A program made the translations under genes and the position numbers. Positions 1 to 12,804 of a DNA stretch of 64,000 nt are shown in pieces; the stretch's first letter is position 1, and every line of letters begins with the position of its first letter. The stretch is taken from the NCBI RefSeq assembly GCF_020382885.2, contig NC_058499.1, positions 14,927,872 to 14,991,871 of the forward strand, written 5' to 3'. The notes beneath the pieces are model-generated. The model saw only the letters and a program-made list of their open reading frames with translations. It had not been told where the DNA came from and searched no databases. This DNA comes from Scatophagus argus. Lineage: Eukaryota > Chordata > Actinopteri > Scatophagidae.

Positions 1-1084
1 CTCCAAACGTGTGCATATAAAGACACTAAAAACATCATGCATTGCAGACTCTGTCCATAAAGGTTTGGTTTATAGGTGTACATGTTGAGACTGAGACTTT
101 TAACTTTATGTGTATGTAGCTCAAAATATTTCTTTAAAATTTTCTGGTAAAATTATTTCAAAGTTGAATTGCCATGTTCTCAAAGGCTGTCTATTGGCCC
201 TTTCATGTTTCTAGGTTAATACAAATACAGTAACTCTTTGTTAAGCCTATCTTTTTATCTTTCAGATTTAAACATTCAGAATGTTGCTATCAAGTCCTGA
301 TCGCTACGAATCTCTGAGTAGATCACCAAATGGAACAAAAAGTTGATGACTCATCTCGTGTTTGATCTCATTAACACAGCTGCAGGTCATTGTTCAGGAA
401 AGTCTTACTGTCGGTGAGACCTCACAGAGTGCCTTCATCGCCTACTTGTTAACATTTTAGTCACAAAGTCTCAAATCAGAAGGACAATTTTTCAATTTCA
501 AGTTGATTATCTCAGCTGAATCAGGTTAGGAGTGCAATCCCAGTGTGCCACAAAAGTTATTTTACAACAACCGTAGGGTCTTGACAGGCAGAGGGGGTCT
601 TAAATGTTAAATATTAACATGATTGAATGTATACAGTAAAAGAAACACTTATGCTGTAAGGTGTTTATACTCTTATGTTGAACGTGTGAACTGCAGAGAA
701 TGAACACTGAATAGACAAACAAAAGAGCATGTTTAAGCCAATCTTTTCATGATCATTATTTGGCTTTCATACAGTCTATGTGAAAAAAGCCATAGCAGGT
801 TGTCATGGGATTGGTCTGTTTGTTCTGTTTTGCTCCTTCAGCCTATCCCATTGGACTTGAAATCCAGATTACCACACGTCAGCAAATCAGCCCCCGAAGA
901 TCTGGGGTAAAGGTTGACTCTATGTTCAGTTGATCAAAAGGAGTCGGCCCAAATGCCCCTTTCTCTCAGAGTAACTAAATGGTTGTCCATTGTTTAAGCT
1001 GTACAGTAAATTTTTGTTCATATCTTGCAAACAAATGAATCTGTAAATAGACAAATAAGAGAGCCATAAAATCAATCAGTGATA
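1..1084. other. Intergenic, no gene seen
   Basis: AT-rich sequence with stops in all frames. No exon-like open stretch with splice signals and no recognisable repeat was found before position 1085. Confidence 0.5.
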
Positions 1085-1335
1085 ATAAGTTAATCGTTTG
1101 TGTGAATTTTTCTGTCACAAATCACAAACATTCATTGGTTTCAGCTTCTTATTTGTGGGAATTTGTTTCTCTTTGTATTATAGTCTTATACTGTTAACTG
1201 GACAAAAACAAAAAAAAGCAATTTGAAGATGGCACCTTAGGCTCGGGAGATTGTGACAGGTATTTTCACTATTTTCTGATATTTTCAAGCAAAATAATTT
1301 GTAAAATCATCGATAATGAAAGAAATATTTTTATA
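1085..1335 (+). repeat. Dispersed fish interspersed repeat, copy A
   Basis: Degenerate copy of a family seen several times here. Shared landmarks are a 'cattcattggtttcagcttc' block, a 'ggacaaaacaa' block, 'tttgaagatg-caccttaggctc', and 'ttttcactattttctga' followed by an 'atcgataatgaaa' end. Comparable copies lie at 5175-5420 (opposite strand), 16500-16800 and its duplicates, 48385-48600 and 49640-49860. The layout suggests a non-autonomous transposon, but the family name is not assigned. Confidence 0.55.
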
Positions 1336-1507
1336 TTTCTATTATAATTTTTTTTCGAGCAATCTATGACTTCTAGTCAGGAAGCAAGCGAATGATTTGT
1401 ATACTTATTAACCACATACACCATGTAAAGCCTTTTACCTGTTCTTTACACGGCGTGCCAAACACTTAGGGCCACTGCAGGTTTTTTATACCTACAAACA
1501 CCTCCAT

Positions 1508-1747
1508 GTGGCTTTTGAAAGGGACGTGAAGGGCCCCCCTCCTCTGATTGGTCAAATCAGGCCAGCTGGCAGTGACGCTGCGGGTAGCAGCAGGTGTGGA
1601 CGGTCAGTACAGCGTTTCTTTATTTTGGTGGGTTCGCCGGAGCTCGCAGTCTCATGCCACCACGTTCTTGGTCAAACGTGGTCACACTGAAGCCGGTCCT
1701 TTTCCAGGTCTGGGAGTGAACCCCGTCTTTTGTGGTTCCCTGTCGAG
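1508..1747 (+). promoter_or_regulatory. klhdc10 promoter and 5' UTR region
   Basis: GC-richer stretch just before the klhdc10 start. It has an inverted CCAAT motif ('gattggtcaaa' near 1544) and several CG dinucleotides. No TATA box is evident. The role is inferred from position and the transcription start is not determined. Confidence 0.4.
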
Positions 1748-4700
1748 ATGTCTTCGGCCGAACGTGACGGAACCCTCAGTCAACTCAACAAGTTTGAGAA
1801 ACTGTCGTGGAGGCCCTTCATCCGCGACTCAGGTTTGTAAACAGCAGAGAGCAAGCGGCCTAATGCAATCGTCAGTGCAAAGCGTGGACCAAAGGTAGGT
1901 GTAGGTGACGAGGCTCATTGTTGATTATGGCTTTGTGTGCAGCAGGATGCTCATTTGAACTAGCGGTATGGTGTATCACCGCTGCGGCACACAGGCCAAA
2001 GCTAGCTAACGCTGCTACGGAAGCCATTGGGATTAATGGGTGAATTAACACCCATGAGGCACCTACAACGCAACTGTAATTGTTCTTGCCTCTGAAAAGG
2101 ATTCTCATATGAGTGACTGATGGAAAGAGAGAGGAGACGAGCATTAGCTTAGCATGCAGGGGGCACAACTGTTAGCCTAACGTTAGCGTCACCTCACTGA
2201 CAATTTAGAAAACAACTGAAAACAACAGAAAGTTCATCAAAGTATGTATGTTCAATGTGTCTAACGACCTGCAAGTCCACAAGACAAAATGATGTTTAGT
2301 GTAACCATTAACACGCATACATTCCTGCAAGGTTGAAGCTGGACAAAAGACAAAAAGCAATCAACATTCACTCCCGACTAGTGACAACAATCACTCTTAA
2401 TGGCAACTACTAGTTCTGGTGATAATTATTTTAACCAGAGGCTCTCCAAGAGTATTCATTTTTCTTTAATTATATATATTATAGCTAATTATACACGTTT
2501 CTGTGTCTCTCTTTCTGTATTTCTCCACTTGTACGGTGGCTGACTGACAGGCTCCAAGAAGCGAGCACGGTGGCTTCAGGCTCGGCGCATCTTCTCCCCT
2601 TCCTGCCCCAACCTTCGGATACCCAACAGGTTCCTGAGAGAAGGTGCTGAATGAACAGGATCTCCTCATCAGACCGATTTGCTTCGGAGAAGGAGAACAG
2701 TGTCAATACTGTATAGGTGTAATGTTGTGAAACTCGCCAAGTGCTGTCTCTTTCACTTTCAGTATTTGTATGTAAAGAAACTAGCCATACGTTTAGCAAG
2801 GACATGTCTCACATCCTGTTGTCTCGTATTTACAACGTAAAGATGTTCTTTGCTCACATCACCTCCATGTCCTTTTCTGATAAGACTGTCTTGAACATCG
2901 CACAGGACACTGTGTACCCCCTGCCCGGAGTGGACACCGCTGTGTTGCGGACAGCGCCAACTTGTATGTGTTTGGAGGCTACAATCCAGACTTTGAGGAG
3001 GCAGGCGGCTCAGAGAATGAAGACTACCCTCTTTTCAGGGAGCTTTGGCGGTTTCACTTTGCCACAGCCACTTGGCAGCAGGTCCGCACAGAGGGTTACA
3101 TGCCCACAGAGCTGGCCTCTATGTCAGGTAAGGGCCGATGTGCCGCCGTCAGAATTACGCCTGCTTTACACACCCGGCTGTTCTCATTTAGAACCAGCTA
3201 CTGGTGATATATTGAAAGGTGCCCCATTTACCACTAGTGAGACTTTAGAGTGATGTTTGTATAAGTGAGTCCCCATTTTGTTTGCTCTTATTAGTGTCAC
3301 ACCATCCCACTGATCTACAGGTGGCAGCAATGTGCCAAGACGCACTGCAAAATTTCAACAAAGGCTCATTTCTATGTTTTTCGGTGTTATTGCCGTCAGC
3401 TGTTGATGCTCATTACCACCCTGTGCAGGCTCCAAAAGCTGAATTGCGTCACATCATCATCATGTGCATGCTGGTAGACTGTGAGCCGCAAACAACACGG
3501 GGGCCCATTGATTGGAACATTGCTCTGTTGTGGATAAAGGGATCCAGAATTAATAAGAAGACATTTAAAACAGATTTTTTTTTATTCTTTCCAATTTACT
3601 GCATTTTTTGAAACTGCACCTGCAAACTTCAGGCGGTGGAATGCTCGAGTATGTAGCTTTGAGCAAACCTCATCAGACATACTAATCAAGATATTAAACT
3701 GTGGTAGAGACGGACTTTTGTTGTCTCTCCCTCTCAGCTGTTTTACATGGAAGCAACCTGCTTGTGTTTGGTGGCACTGGGATTCCATTTGGTGAAAACA
3801 ATGGGAATGACGTCCATGTTTGCAATGTTCAGTACAAACGATGGAACCTACTGAACTGCAGAGGGAAGAAACCCAACAAGATCTACGGACAGGTAACAGT
3901 AATTGTCTCCATATTGCTGATTTATTGAAACTCCGTTAATTGTTCACAACTCTATGACAACCGTATGTGACCGTGTATTCCATCAACAAACGTTTACCAG
4001 CATTCTCCATTTCCAGGCAATGATCATCGTAAACGGTTACCTCTATGTGTTTGGAGGGACAACAGGCTACCTTTACAGTACTGACCTGCACAGGCTGGAC
4101 CTGACCACCAGAGAGTGGACCCACCTCAAACCCAACAATGCACCCTCAGATCTACCCGAAGAGAGGTCAGAAAGCCGTTTTTACATGTACAGATTGCGTG
4201 ACCTATAGTGGATCCCCAGAATAGTAATTAAAATAGACTGAAAATGAATGCATTGATTTTACAGGTACAGACATGAACTAGCTCATGATGGACGGAGAAT
4301 ATACATTTTTGGAGGTGGGACCTCCTGGACGTCGTATCCCCTGGACAAGGTGAGACGAACAAACATACAGATGAGTGTTACTCCCGAATTTTCTCTATTT
4401 AATACTATTTGTCTTCATCAGGTTCACGCATATAACTTGGAGACAAATTACTGGGAGGAAATAGTCACCAAACCTCATGAAAAAATAGGTGTGTGTGTTT
4501 ATATATATTTTTTAATTGAAAATACAAATAAATACATAACAATAGAGCACATTTTGAAGTGATTATCATTATCATGACAGGATATCCTGCTGCCCGCCGG
4601 TGTCACAGCTGTGTGCAGGTCAGACATGGTAAGGAGTATTTCACAGTTGAACACACCTGTCGGAATTTCCTTTTCTAATCCTATCTCCATCTGTTTCTAC

Positions 4701-5721
4701 CTCCAGAGGTGTTTATATGTGGGGGATATAATGGAGAGCTGATCCTGTCTGACCTGTGGAAGATCAACCTGCAGACTTTTCAGTGGACCAAACTGCCTGC
4801 CGTCATGCCAGAACCAGCTTATTTTCACTGTGCTGCAGTCACTCCGGTGAGTTAAACATTTGTAACTGAGTGGAAGCATAAAGTAGCATAAAATTGAAAT
4901 ACTCATAGAAAGCAATATATTGCACCCTGTTACATTCCGTCACAGGTTATTCTAAATTTTGACACTAAGATTTTAATTTTTAATCCAAATTTATGTTGCT
5001 AACAAATATTTATTTTCTGTTTTCTCTTTATTGGCATCCATGAGTAAAAATTACCTGTCGATTCCCTATTAAACATCATTAACACGTGTCTGCATCTTAC
5101 TTGGTTAACAGATTTCTCTTCTGTGCTGGGTGAGAAAAGAAATCTATATGGATGCAGATTTCAGTTTCATTTGCTTTAGGGCTGCAGTGAATCAATATTT
5201 TTTATCTTCTGTTAATATTCCAATTTATTTTTTCTATTATCTGATTAGTAGTTTAATCTAAAATGTCAGAGCCCAGTGTGACCTCTTCAGATGTCTGGTT
5301 TTGGTCAACCAACAACTCAGAACTCACAGATGTTCCGTTTACAATGAAATACTGCAAGATCGGACATCGGCAAAACTGAAACCAGACAATATTTGTGGGT
5401 TTGCTTAACAAAAAAAAAAAAAAAAATTGTTAACAAAAAATTGTGTTAACAATTTAATGTCAATCTACTAAATGTTGCAGCTCTTAATTTCTTCACCCGT
5501 TGCTCTTTCAGGCTGGCTGTATGTATGTCCATGGCGGTGTTGTCAACATGTCTGGGAATAGAAGGACTGGCTCTTTGTACAAAGTGTGGCTGGTGGTGCC
5601 CAGTCTGTTGGAAATGACCTGGGAGAAACTGCTGAAAACTTTCCCTCACATAGCCCAGCTGTCCAACCTTCAGCTGCTTAGCCTGGGACTGACGCACACA
5701 CTAATTCAGCGGCTCAAATAG
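1748..5721 (+). CDS. klhdc10: Kelch domain-containing protein 10 (complete, 10 coding exons)
   Basis: Coding exons by splice signal and phase: 1748-1832, 2551-2643, 2906-3127, 3738-3892, 4017-4165, 4265-4349, 4422-4488, 4581-4628, 4707-4846, 5512-5721. They give a 417-residue protein, slightly shorter than mammalian KLHDC10. Kelch blades are clear: 'NLYVFGGYNPD', 'LLVFGGTGIPFG', 'LYVFGGTTGYLYSTDL', 'IYIFGGGTSW', 'VFICGGYNGEL' and 'MYVHGGVVN'. The short N-terminal exon is less conserved, but exon 2 reads into 'CPNLRIPNRFLRE', which fits the family. Known role: KLHDC10 is a substrate receptor of cullin-2 ubiquitin ligases, recognising C-terminal degrons including alanine tails from ribosome quality control, and it has been linked to ASK1 activation. 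The start ATG has a G at -3 and precedes a plausible acidic N-terminus. Every junction keeps frame, so the gene looks intact. Confidence 0.95.
5175..5420 (-). repeat. Dispersed fish interspersed repeat, copy B (in klhdc10 intron 9)
   Basis: Reverse-complement, diverged copy of the family at 1085-1335. The landmarks 'gggctgcagtgaatcaat', 'agcccagtgtgacctcttca' and 'ttttggtcaaccaac' mirror the 'ggctc..tgtgac' and 'ggtcggacaaaac' blocks. It lies wholly inside intron 9. Confidence 0.5.
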
Positions 5722-7698
5722 ACGCAGATACAGAGACTGAAGGAAGCGGTATGTCATGCAACAGCACTGACTCTTAATTTGCTGACAACTTGGCAAAAAA
5801 ACCTCTGGAAAGGACAAAGATAAGTCTGATGTCACATGGTTATGAAACAACTTTGAATGCCTTTTAACTGTAGTCTTATGTATAGTGCAGTATGCAGTGT
5901 TTAGCATTTCTCTGTATGTGAATGTGTCAGAGCTGAGTTTTCACACATCCATCAGAAGCCATGCATCCACCAAAATCACTGTAGTATGCCGATTTCTTCT
6001 TCCTCCTGCTTCTGTCTTCTTTGATCCACTTCAATGCTCCACATTTTAAATTTTTTTAAACCACATATCACTGTCAGAAATTTGGGCAGCATGTGCATGA
6101 ATAGTTAAGTGTTCCAAAGACCACTACTTCAAAGGCAAATGAATGCTGCTTCTGCTAGAGATCAGCTTGTTTCACTGTAGCTGAAGTGACAACAAGTTGC
6201 TCACTGCTGTCGTCTTTGACACAAGCTCAAGTCAGCTGCAGCTGCGCCCACTGTGACATAGGTTAGATCAGAAATGACTGTCAAATAATGCTGGTGTCAT
6301 GCAGCTGATAAAGCATGGCCACGTTTTACTGCGATACCTTTTAACTGTCTAATTAAGTCGAAGGAATTTTGTTTTAGCCTCAAAGACTTTCTGATTGCAT
6401 GCTGATATGGAGCTGTGATTGTAAGTCAGCCGCTGAAGATGAAAAATGTTCCCCTCACATGGCATCACTGTGACTCTTCTTGTGCCTCTTTGATTATTCT
6501 TCCTCTTTTCTGGAAAAATGACAAGTAAGACATGAATTTACACCCCCTGTAGCTCCACAGTGATCCTTGAGCCTTTTTTTTAATTTCCTCGTTTGGTGCC
6601 TTCTGAATTTCCGCCATATCACGCACATTTTTTTATATTTCTCTAAACCAGTCTATTTAAGATTTTCATTTGTTCATTTTTCTCTGAATTGTGTACGTGA
6701 AGCCTTTTTTCCCCATGAGGTTTGCCTGGTGCTTTCCACATGAGCCTTTTGTTGCTGATCCTTCCTGCTCATGATAAAGCAGATGAGATTTTTCTTTAAC
6801 TTGAAGCCACAGAGACAGTTTGTACCTATTTATTTTGACCACTGTGCTGCTATTTTATTTTATTACAAAACCTTTAGCTGTAGCACAAAATGATGTTATC
6901 ACTTGCAGTGGCTTTTCAGTTCCCACTTTATGCCTAAACTTCATTTAACATTTTGTACTATAATATAGGTCATCTTATTATGATTACATTTTTTTTTTAA
7001 ACTTTTGCTCTTGTTTTTTACTCGAGAAAAGCTGTGGTACTTTGAAAAATAAGTGGTGTGGGACATTTGTAATTGGTAAATAAGGCAGGGTATGTAAGAG
7101 GTACTCAGGATGTTAAATACTGTGATCAGATGCAGTTTTTAGAGCTCTGCAGACATTTGCCAAAATGTTAAAAGACTGAAACCACAGTTAGGTACACTGC
7201 AATGACTTTGATGAAACAATTTTTATTGCGATTGCTGTGGACTGTAAAGCTTAAATACTGTAATAACACTCCCAGCTTGTTCCGAGACACGTGTTTGCTT
7301 TTTTTCTTTTTTGGGGGGGGGGGGGTCAACCTCTTCTGAACATGGAGCATCTGCAGCATTTTGTTGTGTATCATAATAATGCCCATTTTCACATCCAAGA
7401 CTCCACCTCTCTTCCTTTTTGTTACGATTGATATGTTATGACCTTATTTATATCTTACTGCTTCAGTACACACTCAGACTTGTTAAACGTGCGGCCTTGC
7501 TTACGATGAAGACGTTTATTGTATATTTGCATCATCTTTTTGATGTTGAACTATATGATATGAACTATTTTGCATGTCAGTATGGTGTGCATGTCACTTT
7601 ACATGATCTCTTGGCATAAAAGGTGAATTCCTCTTCCAGGGCTGTTATGGCTGTAATGTAAATTCTGTTTTGTAATTCTTGTCTGTACAAATAATAAA
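5722..7698 (+). other. klhdc10 3' UTR
   Basis: About 2 kb after the stop codon with no open frame of note. It runs to a canonical AATAAA. A G-tract (about 7314-7325) and several T-tracts lie within it. The extent is inferred from the poly(A) signal. Confidence 0.6.
7693..7698 (+). terminator. Poly(A) signal AATAAA, klhdc10
   Basis: AATAAA in 'caaataataaaaacac', the likeliest end for klhdc10. The convergent antiporter gene ends about 490 bases further on. Confidence 0.6.
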
Positions 7699-8190
7699 AA
7701 CACAGGCAGCCACTTTTTCAATATGTTCTATTGACAGATTATTGCTCTTGCCAAGCACAGCCAGTCATGCCACATTTTTCAAATATATGATACCAGTTCA
7801 TTTAAAAATAATGTTACTTTTTCTATTAACTGACAATGTGTACCATTTTAAAAGTACACAAAATGCATTGAAACAGTACCTTAAACAAAATACCGTCAGT
7901 GTAGATTTGTATTTCACCACATACAACATTCATACACTAAGGTCAGATATGTTAGCTTACAAACTGTACATTTTATGGTGGTGGGTGCACCTACCTGAGA
8001 TTAAAATTTTCTAGTCATTCACATAACTTATTAAACAACATAAACAAAATAAAGGCCCATGTTAGGATTCACATATGAGCATTACATCCTGATCCTGTCA
8101 GGATAGAATCTCATCAACAGGGAGGTTTTAAATTTGAACATTATTAAGAGTCCTCCATATTTTAACCCTGGGTTGAAAAGTGTCCCACAG
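7699..8190. other. Convergent intergenic spacer and antiporter 3' UTR
   Basis: Lies between the klhdc10 poly(A) signal and the stop of the minus-strand antiporter. It is AT-rich and presumably includes that gene's 3' UTR. No further gene is seen. Confidence 0.5.
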
Positions 8191-11100
8191 TCAGCAGCCT
8201 GCTGGAGATGGAGCATAGTAATACAGAGCCAGAAGAATAAGATAGACAACCACCAGTGCTGTGCCTGAGAAGATAAACAAGACAGAAAATAACACTGAAT
8301 TTAAGATTCACATGTCAGGTTGAAGTGATACTTTCAAGTGGAGTAAACTACCACCTTTACATCCTTATCACAATGTCCTAATTTAATGATCATATGTGTC
8401 CAGTCATTCTCCAGCACAGCATGTTTTATGTAATGCTCTCAAATATATGCAGCTATTTTTACAACAGTTCTTGCTTGCTATGCAGTAACAACGTTGACGA
8501 AAACTGTTAAGAAAACCAAACATTAACTGTGATGAATAAACAGAATAGAAAATATCGGGGATTCAATCAAAAAACTTTTGGAGAGCTTGAAAATGCTCAG
8601 CAGTAATACAAATCATATGCAAACAGTAATTAATGAGCTATGGTCTTCTATATTTAACACATGAACAGATAAGGATTGGTTGACCAAAGGTTTCTGGGTG
8701 ATTTAAAAGACAACATAATATTAAGAAGAGGTCATTTCACTTCATTTAAATGCGCAGTCTCTAATAAAGGGCGGTTTCAGTTCACTATAAAAAACCTACC
8801 CTGAAAATAATCTGACTTTCCATCCATGAAGATGTAGTTGACAAGAATGACACTGAAGATACTGGCCCACAGGTGCAGGTCACTGAATAACAGCACAAAT
8901 CCCACATCCTATCCAGAACAGAGATGGTGTTTGATTACAGAGACTATAAAACAGCAAACATTTGGTCTTGAATGAATGAATGAATCTGTACTCAAAATTA
9001 AGAAAGGGTGTCTTACATAGAAGGCATTAAATAAGACCAGAACTGGTATCTGGAGCATGCAGACCTGAACAGCAATACAGATTCCCACCTCTAAGCTGGG
9101 GAAAAAAAGACAAATCATTTAGAATACAGATACCGCTTCTTCTGTAGTACCTGTTCAATGAAGACGGGATTTACCTGAGACTGATGTTGTTTTGGAGAGC
9201 AAACTGGATCCCATTGACAATCTCTGGGATCTCAGGAACCATAGCGAGGACTGTCACCCCAATGAAATACTGAAGAAAGAAATACAGACGTCAACACAGC
9301 CAGAGGAAACCGAACATATAAACACTGCCTGAGCATGCTCACGTCTGTCCTGACCTGAGACATGTTGGGCTGGCTTAGTATGGGCTGGATGTTCTCGGTG
9401 ACAAGATCGGCACAAGCAGATGTGAGCACAGTGGCCATGATGAGGATGACCAGAGACCTCCACCGAGACCAGTGGACCACTGCCCCATGGTGGCCAGTCA
9501 CTGCACAGACAAAGACATTAATGAGTGGTATGGTTAGAGCATTAGACAACTGTGTTTTAGTATAATAACACAAGATGCAATTTTGTGTCATCTATTAACT
9601 GTGATTCATGACAGGGAGAACATACCCTGTCCCTCTCCAACATGGATGTCATAAATGTGGGAGTGCGTCTTCAGTGTGAATATCAAACCAATGATGTAGG
9701 CAACTGGCAACAGGGCAGACACTGTGTACACCAGAGGCCTGATGACAAGAGGACACACAACAAACAAGTGCGAAGAAAAATAAAGAGGGCGTGATAGCTT
9801 ACTGGATTCTTTCAGTAACTCAAAAGACCATATAGTGACTTAGCAGGTTTTAACTCTGGTCTTTTATAACTTACATCAGTGCAAACCACTTTCCACAGCA
9901 TCGACTAGTTTTAGATTTATCTCCTTCCTTTTGGCTGTGTTTCACTTCTCGTGGACTGTACAGTCCACTGATAAAAACTAACCCAAGAAGCAGACATTGT
10001 GGAGACAGTAACGTTAACTCGAGGCACTGGCATGGCAGAGCTTCCAAGAGGTTTACAAGGAAAGTTTTCAAATGAACCTCTGCTCATAGCATAGTGGCAA
10101 CAGAAATAAAGAAACACAGGTAGCTATTCCATCAATACATCACATTATCTCAAACAAGTTCACATTTCTGACATGGCTCCACGCCTGCAATCCAGGGCCA
10201 AACCATGCAAAGCCACCAGTACAGTCCTTTAATTCCTTTATATTACTCAGTAGATAAATGAAATAAACGTATAATTTCTTACTCAACATGGTTGTGAAAC
10301 AATGTGCCATTGTGCTGTTGAGAGAAAAAAAAATCACATTAAACAAATTCACTGTCTATGTTATATAATGTTTGTTATAATATGCTTGTTAGTACAAGGT
10401 TTGGCTGTTGCTCCCGGCTAATGATGCTGACCAGATCGTAGTGGCAGTTGTGGCAGACGAACGGCCCGCTGCTGTTACTTGTGCTGTTTCCTCCAGTGGA
10501 GTTAGTGCAGGCCTCACACACCAGATTTCCATAAGCCTTGGAGAACAGCGTGGGTGCAAACACACCTGCCATTGACAGTCAGATGAATTAGTGTATTACA
10601 TTTTGGTAATGCTTTATTTTGAAGTTGATTTCCACTTTGTCAGACTGAAACAGAATTTAACAATAACAAAAGCTTTTATGGCCAGAGATGTTGATGTCAT
10701 GAGCATGGTCAAGCCCTGTTATGTCAGAATGGCATTGAATGTTTGAATTATCTCTTATTTATTGGTAAAATATCTCTGAACATTACTTCTCTCGTGTCAA
10801 GAAAAGATTCATGTTAAGCCCAGTTCATGAACACAGTATTTTGCAAGAGATATTAAGTTAAGACTTCTTAATTAAAACGTTCTTTTTATAATACATTACT
10901 CAATATACACTAGAGATTAATAAGATTCAATTATATAAATTTTTTACAGTTCATTTTAGCTAGAAGGTTGTGCACAGCCTGCTGCTGTATATAATGATCT
11001 CTGTCAGATGAGCATAACAGTCTTCATGGCAACTTATATACTATATTATATAATATCAATATGAAATAATATCAAGGTGAAATGGCGTTAAGGAATGCAG

Positions 11101-12771
11101 GTAGTGTGGTTTTATTGTGCATAGATAGATAGATAGATAGATATACTTTATTGATCCCAGGCTGGGAAATTGCAGTGCATCAGCAGCAATACACACAACA
11201 AGCTAAACAAAATGTTAAAAATAGCATAATAAAAAGTGGCATATATAAAATATATACAATTACAATATATATAAAAAGTATATATACAACAGTAAACAGT
11301 GTAATGTAGTGCAAAATAAAGTAGAGGTAGAGTGTAAGGTGCCAGTAGAATGTAATGCATTTGATCATCTTAATAACTACAATAAAATAACATAAAGTAT
11401 ATAAAATATAAATAATACAAAAAGACAAGTATAAACAACATGTTTGCATTTGGAGGTTTAAATTGCTGCTGCTGACTGAATACCTTCTCCCAGTGAGGAA
11501 ACAGCATCTAACTAAATGTGAAAGGATGAGTTTGTGAGTAAATCAGGAACCAGAATCATGCCGTGGTACCCTTCCTCCCTCAGGCAAACGCCACAGAACT
11601 CACTGCTCCAGGATCAGCATGCTCAAGAACAGCTTCTTCCTTTCTACTGTCACTCGCACCTGAACTCTGCTGCATGAGGATTGTCTCTGCCTCACTGACT
11701 GCCGGCTCCTACTTACTACTGTCATACACTGCACATACTCTTACCTTTACTATGTGCTCTACTACTGTCCATAATGGACATATCTGATCTATACTGTAGT
11801 CACATCATTCTTATTCTTTATGTAAAAAAACACTTCTGAAATCACCATTTGTGTCGGACACTTTGAAAACTGTTAATACTGTTAATTTACGGCATATAGC
11901 TAATCTCATATGTATTGTCTTACTTGCCTCCTACAGAGATGAAAAGCAACCCAGAGCTCACTCCTGTAGAGCGACTGTTGAACGTTTGCTCACTGTGTCT
12001 CAGCCCTCCGATTATCATGCAGATGCCCTGAGAAAAAGACAAGGAGCCTTATTCAAACTGCACACGCTGTATTACTGTCATGTATTTGAACATGACTTTG
12101 GTCTCCATTGTGATGCATCTGATTCACTGATTTAATTTAATTCCTCACTGAGTATATAAACTAAAATTAAGTGCTCTAATTTCGAATGTCTGGATTTATG
12201 TTAAAAAGCTGTAAAATTTCACGTAAATAAAGATTTGGCTCACCGGGATGAAGAGGATGCATCCGAGCAGTGTGCCAGTCAGCGCTGCTTTAACAACCTC
12301 CTGCAGACACGAATTGGCTGCGTGGTGGCCTTTGAGCAGGGCTGTGATGTAAAATGTCAACTCTGTGATGGAGCCGAAGCTGGCGTTTACCACTGCTCCC
12401 ACAGCAAAGTTACTCTGGGCTGAGATACTGCATGTGCGAGTATGACAGACAGTTAACATCAGAAGCACATAGTAAGAAAATTTGCAAATCATTTTTCAGT
12501 ACAGTCATCATCATCATCATCAATTTCTTTTTTTTTAACCTAAAATAACTGAACAAGTGTGTTTTAAAATGATGAAAACAACTCACCTGGCAATTCCCAT
12601 ACCTATATAATAAGACAGAGGTATGATGGAGCCGATTGCTATGGCAAACTTGACGTCAGAGCTGGCGTACTGGTTTTCTCTGTCAATATATCCAACTACC
12701 AATGCAATTATTACTAGAGGGAGGAGGTCTGAGAGGGGGGTCAAAGATGATAGCAGGTCTTCATATGACAG

Positions 12772-12804
<33 letters not shown>

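Noticed and set aside
9871-10117. Possible cax1 exon encoding 'CCGKWFALM' before a GTAAGT donor
   Set aside because: The phase could fit, but the 32-base exon at 10283-10314 joins perfectly ('HNGTLFHNHVEPLVY'). Adding this one would insert an unsupported stretch.
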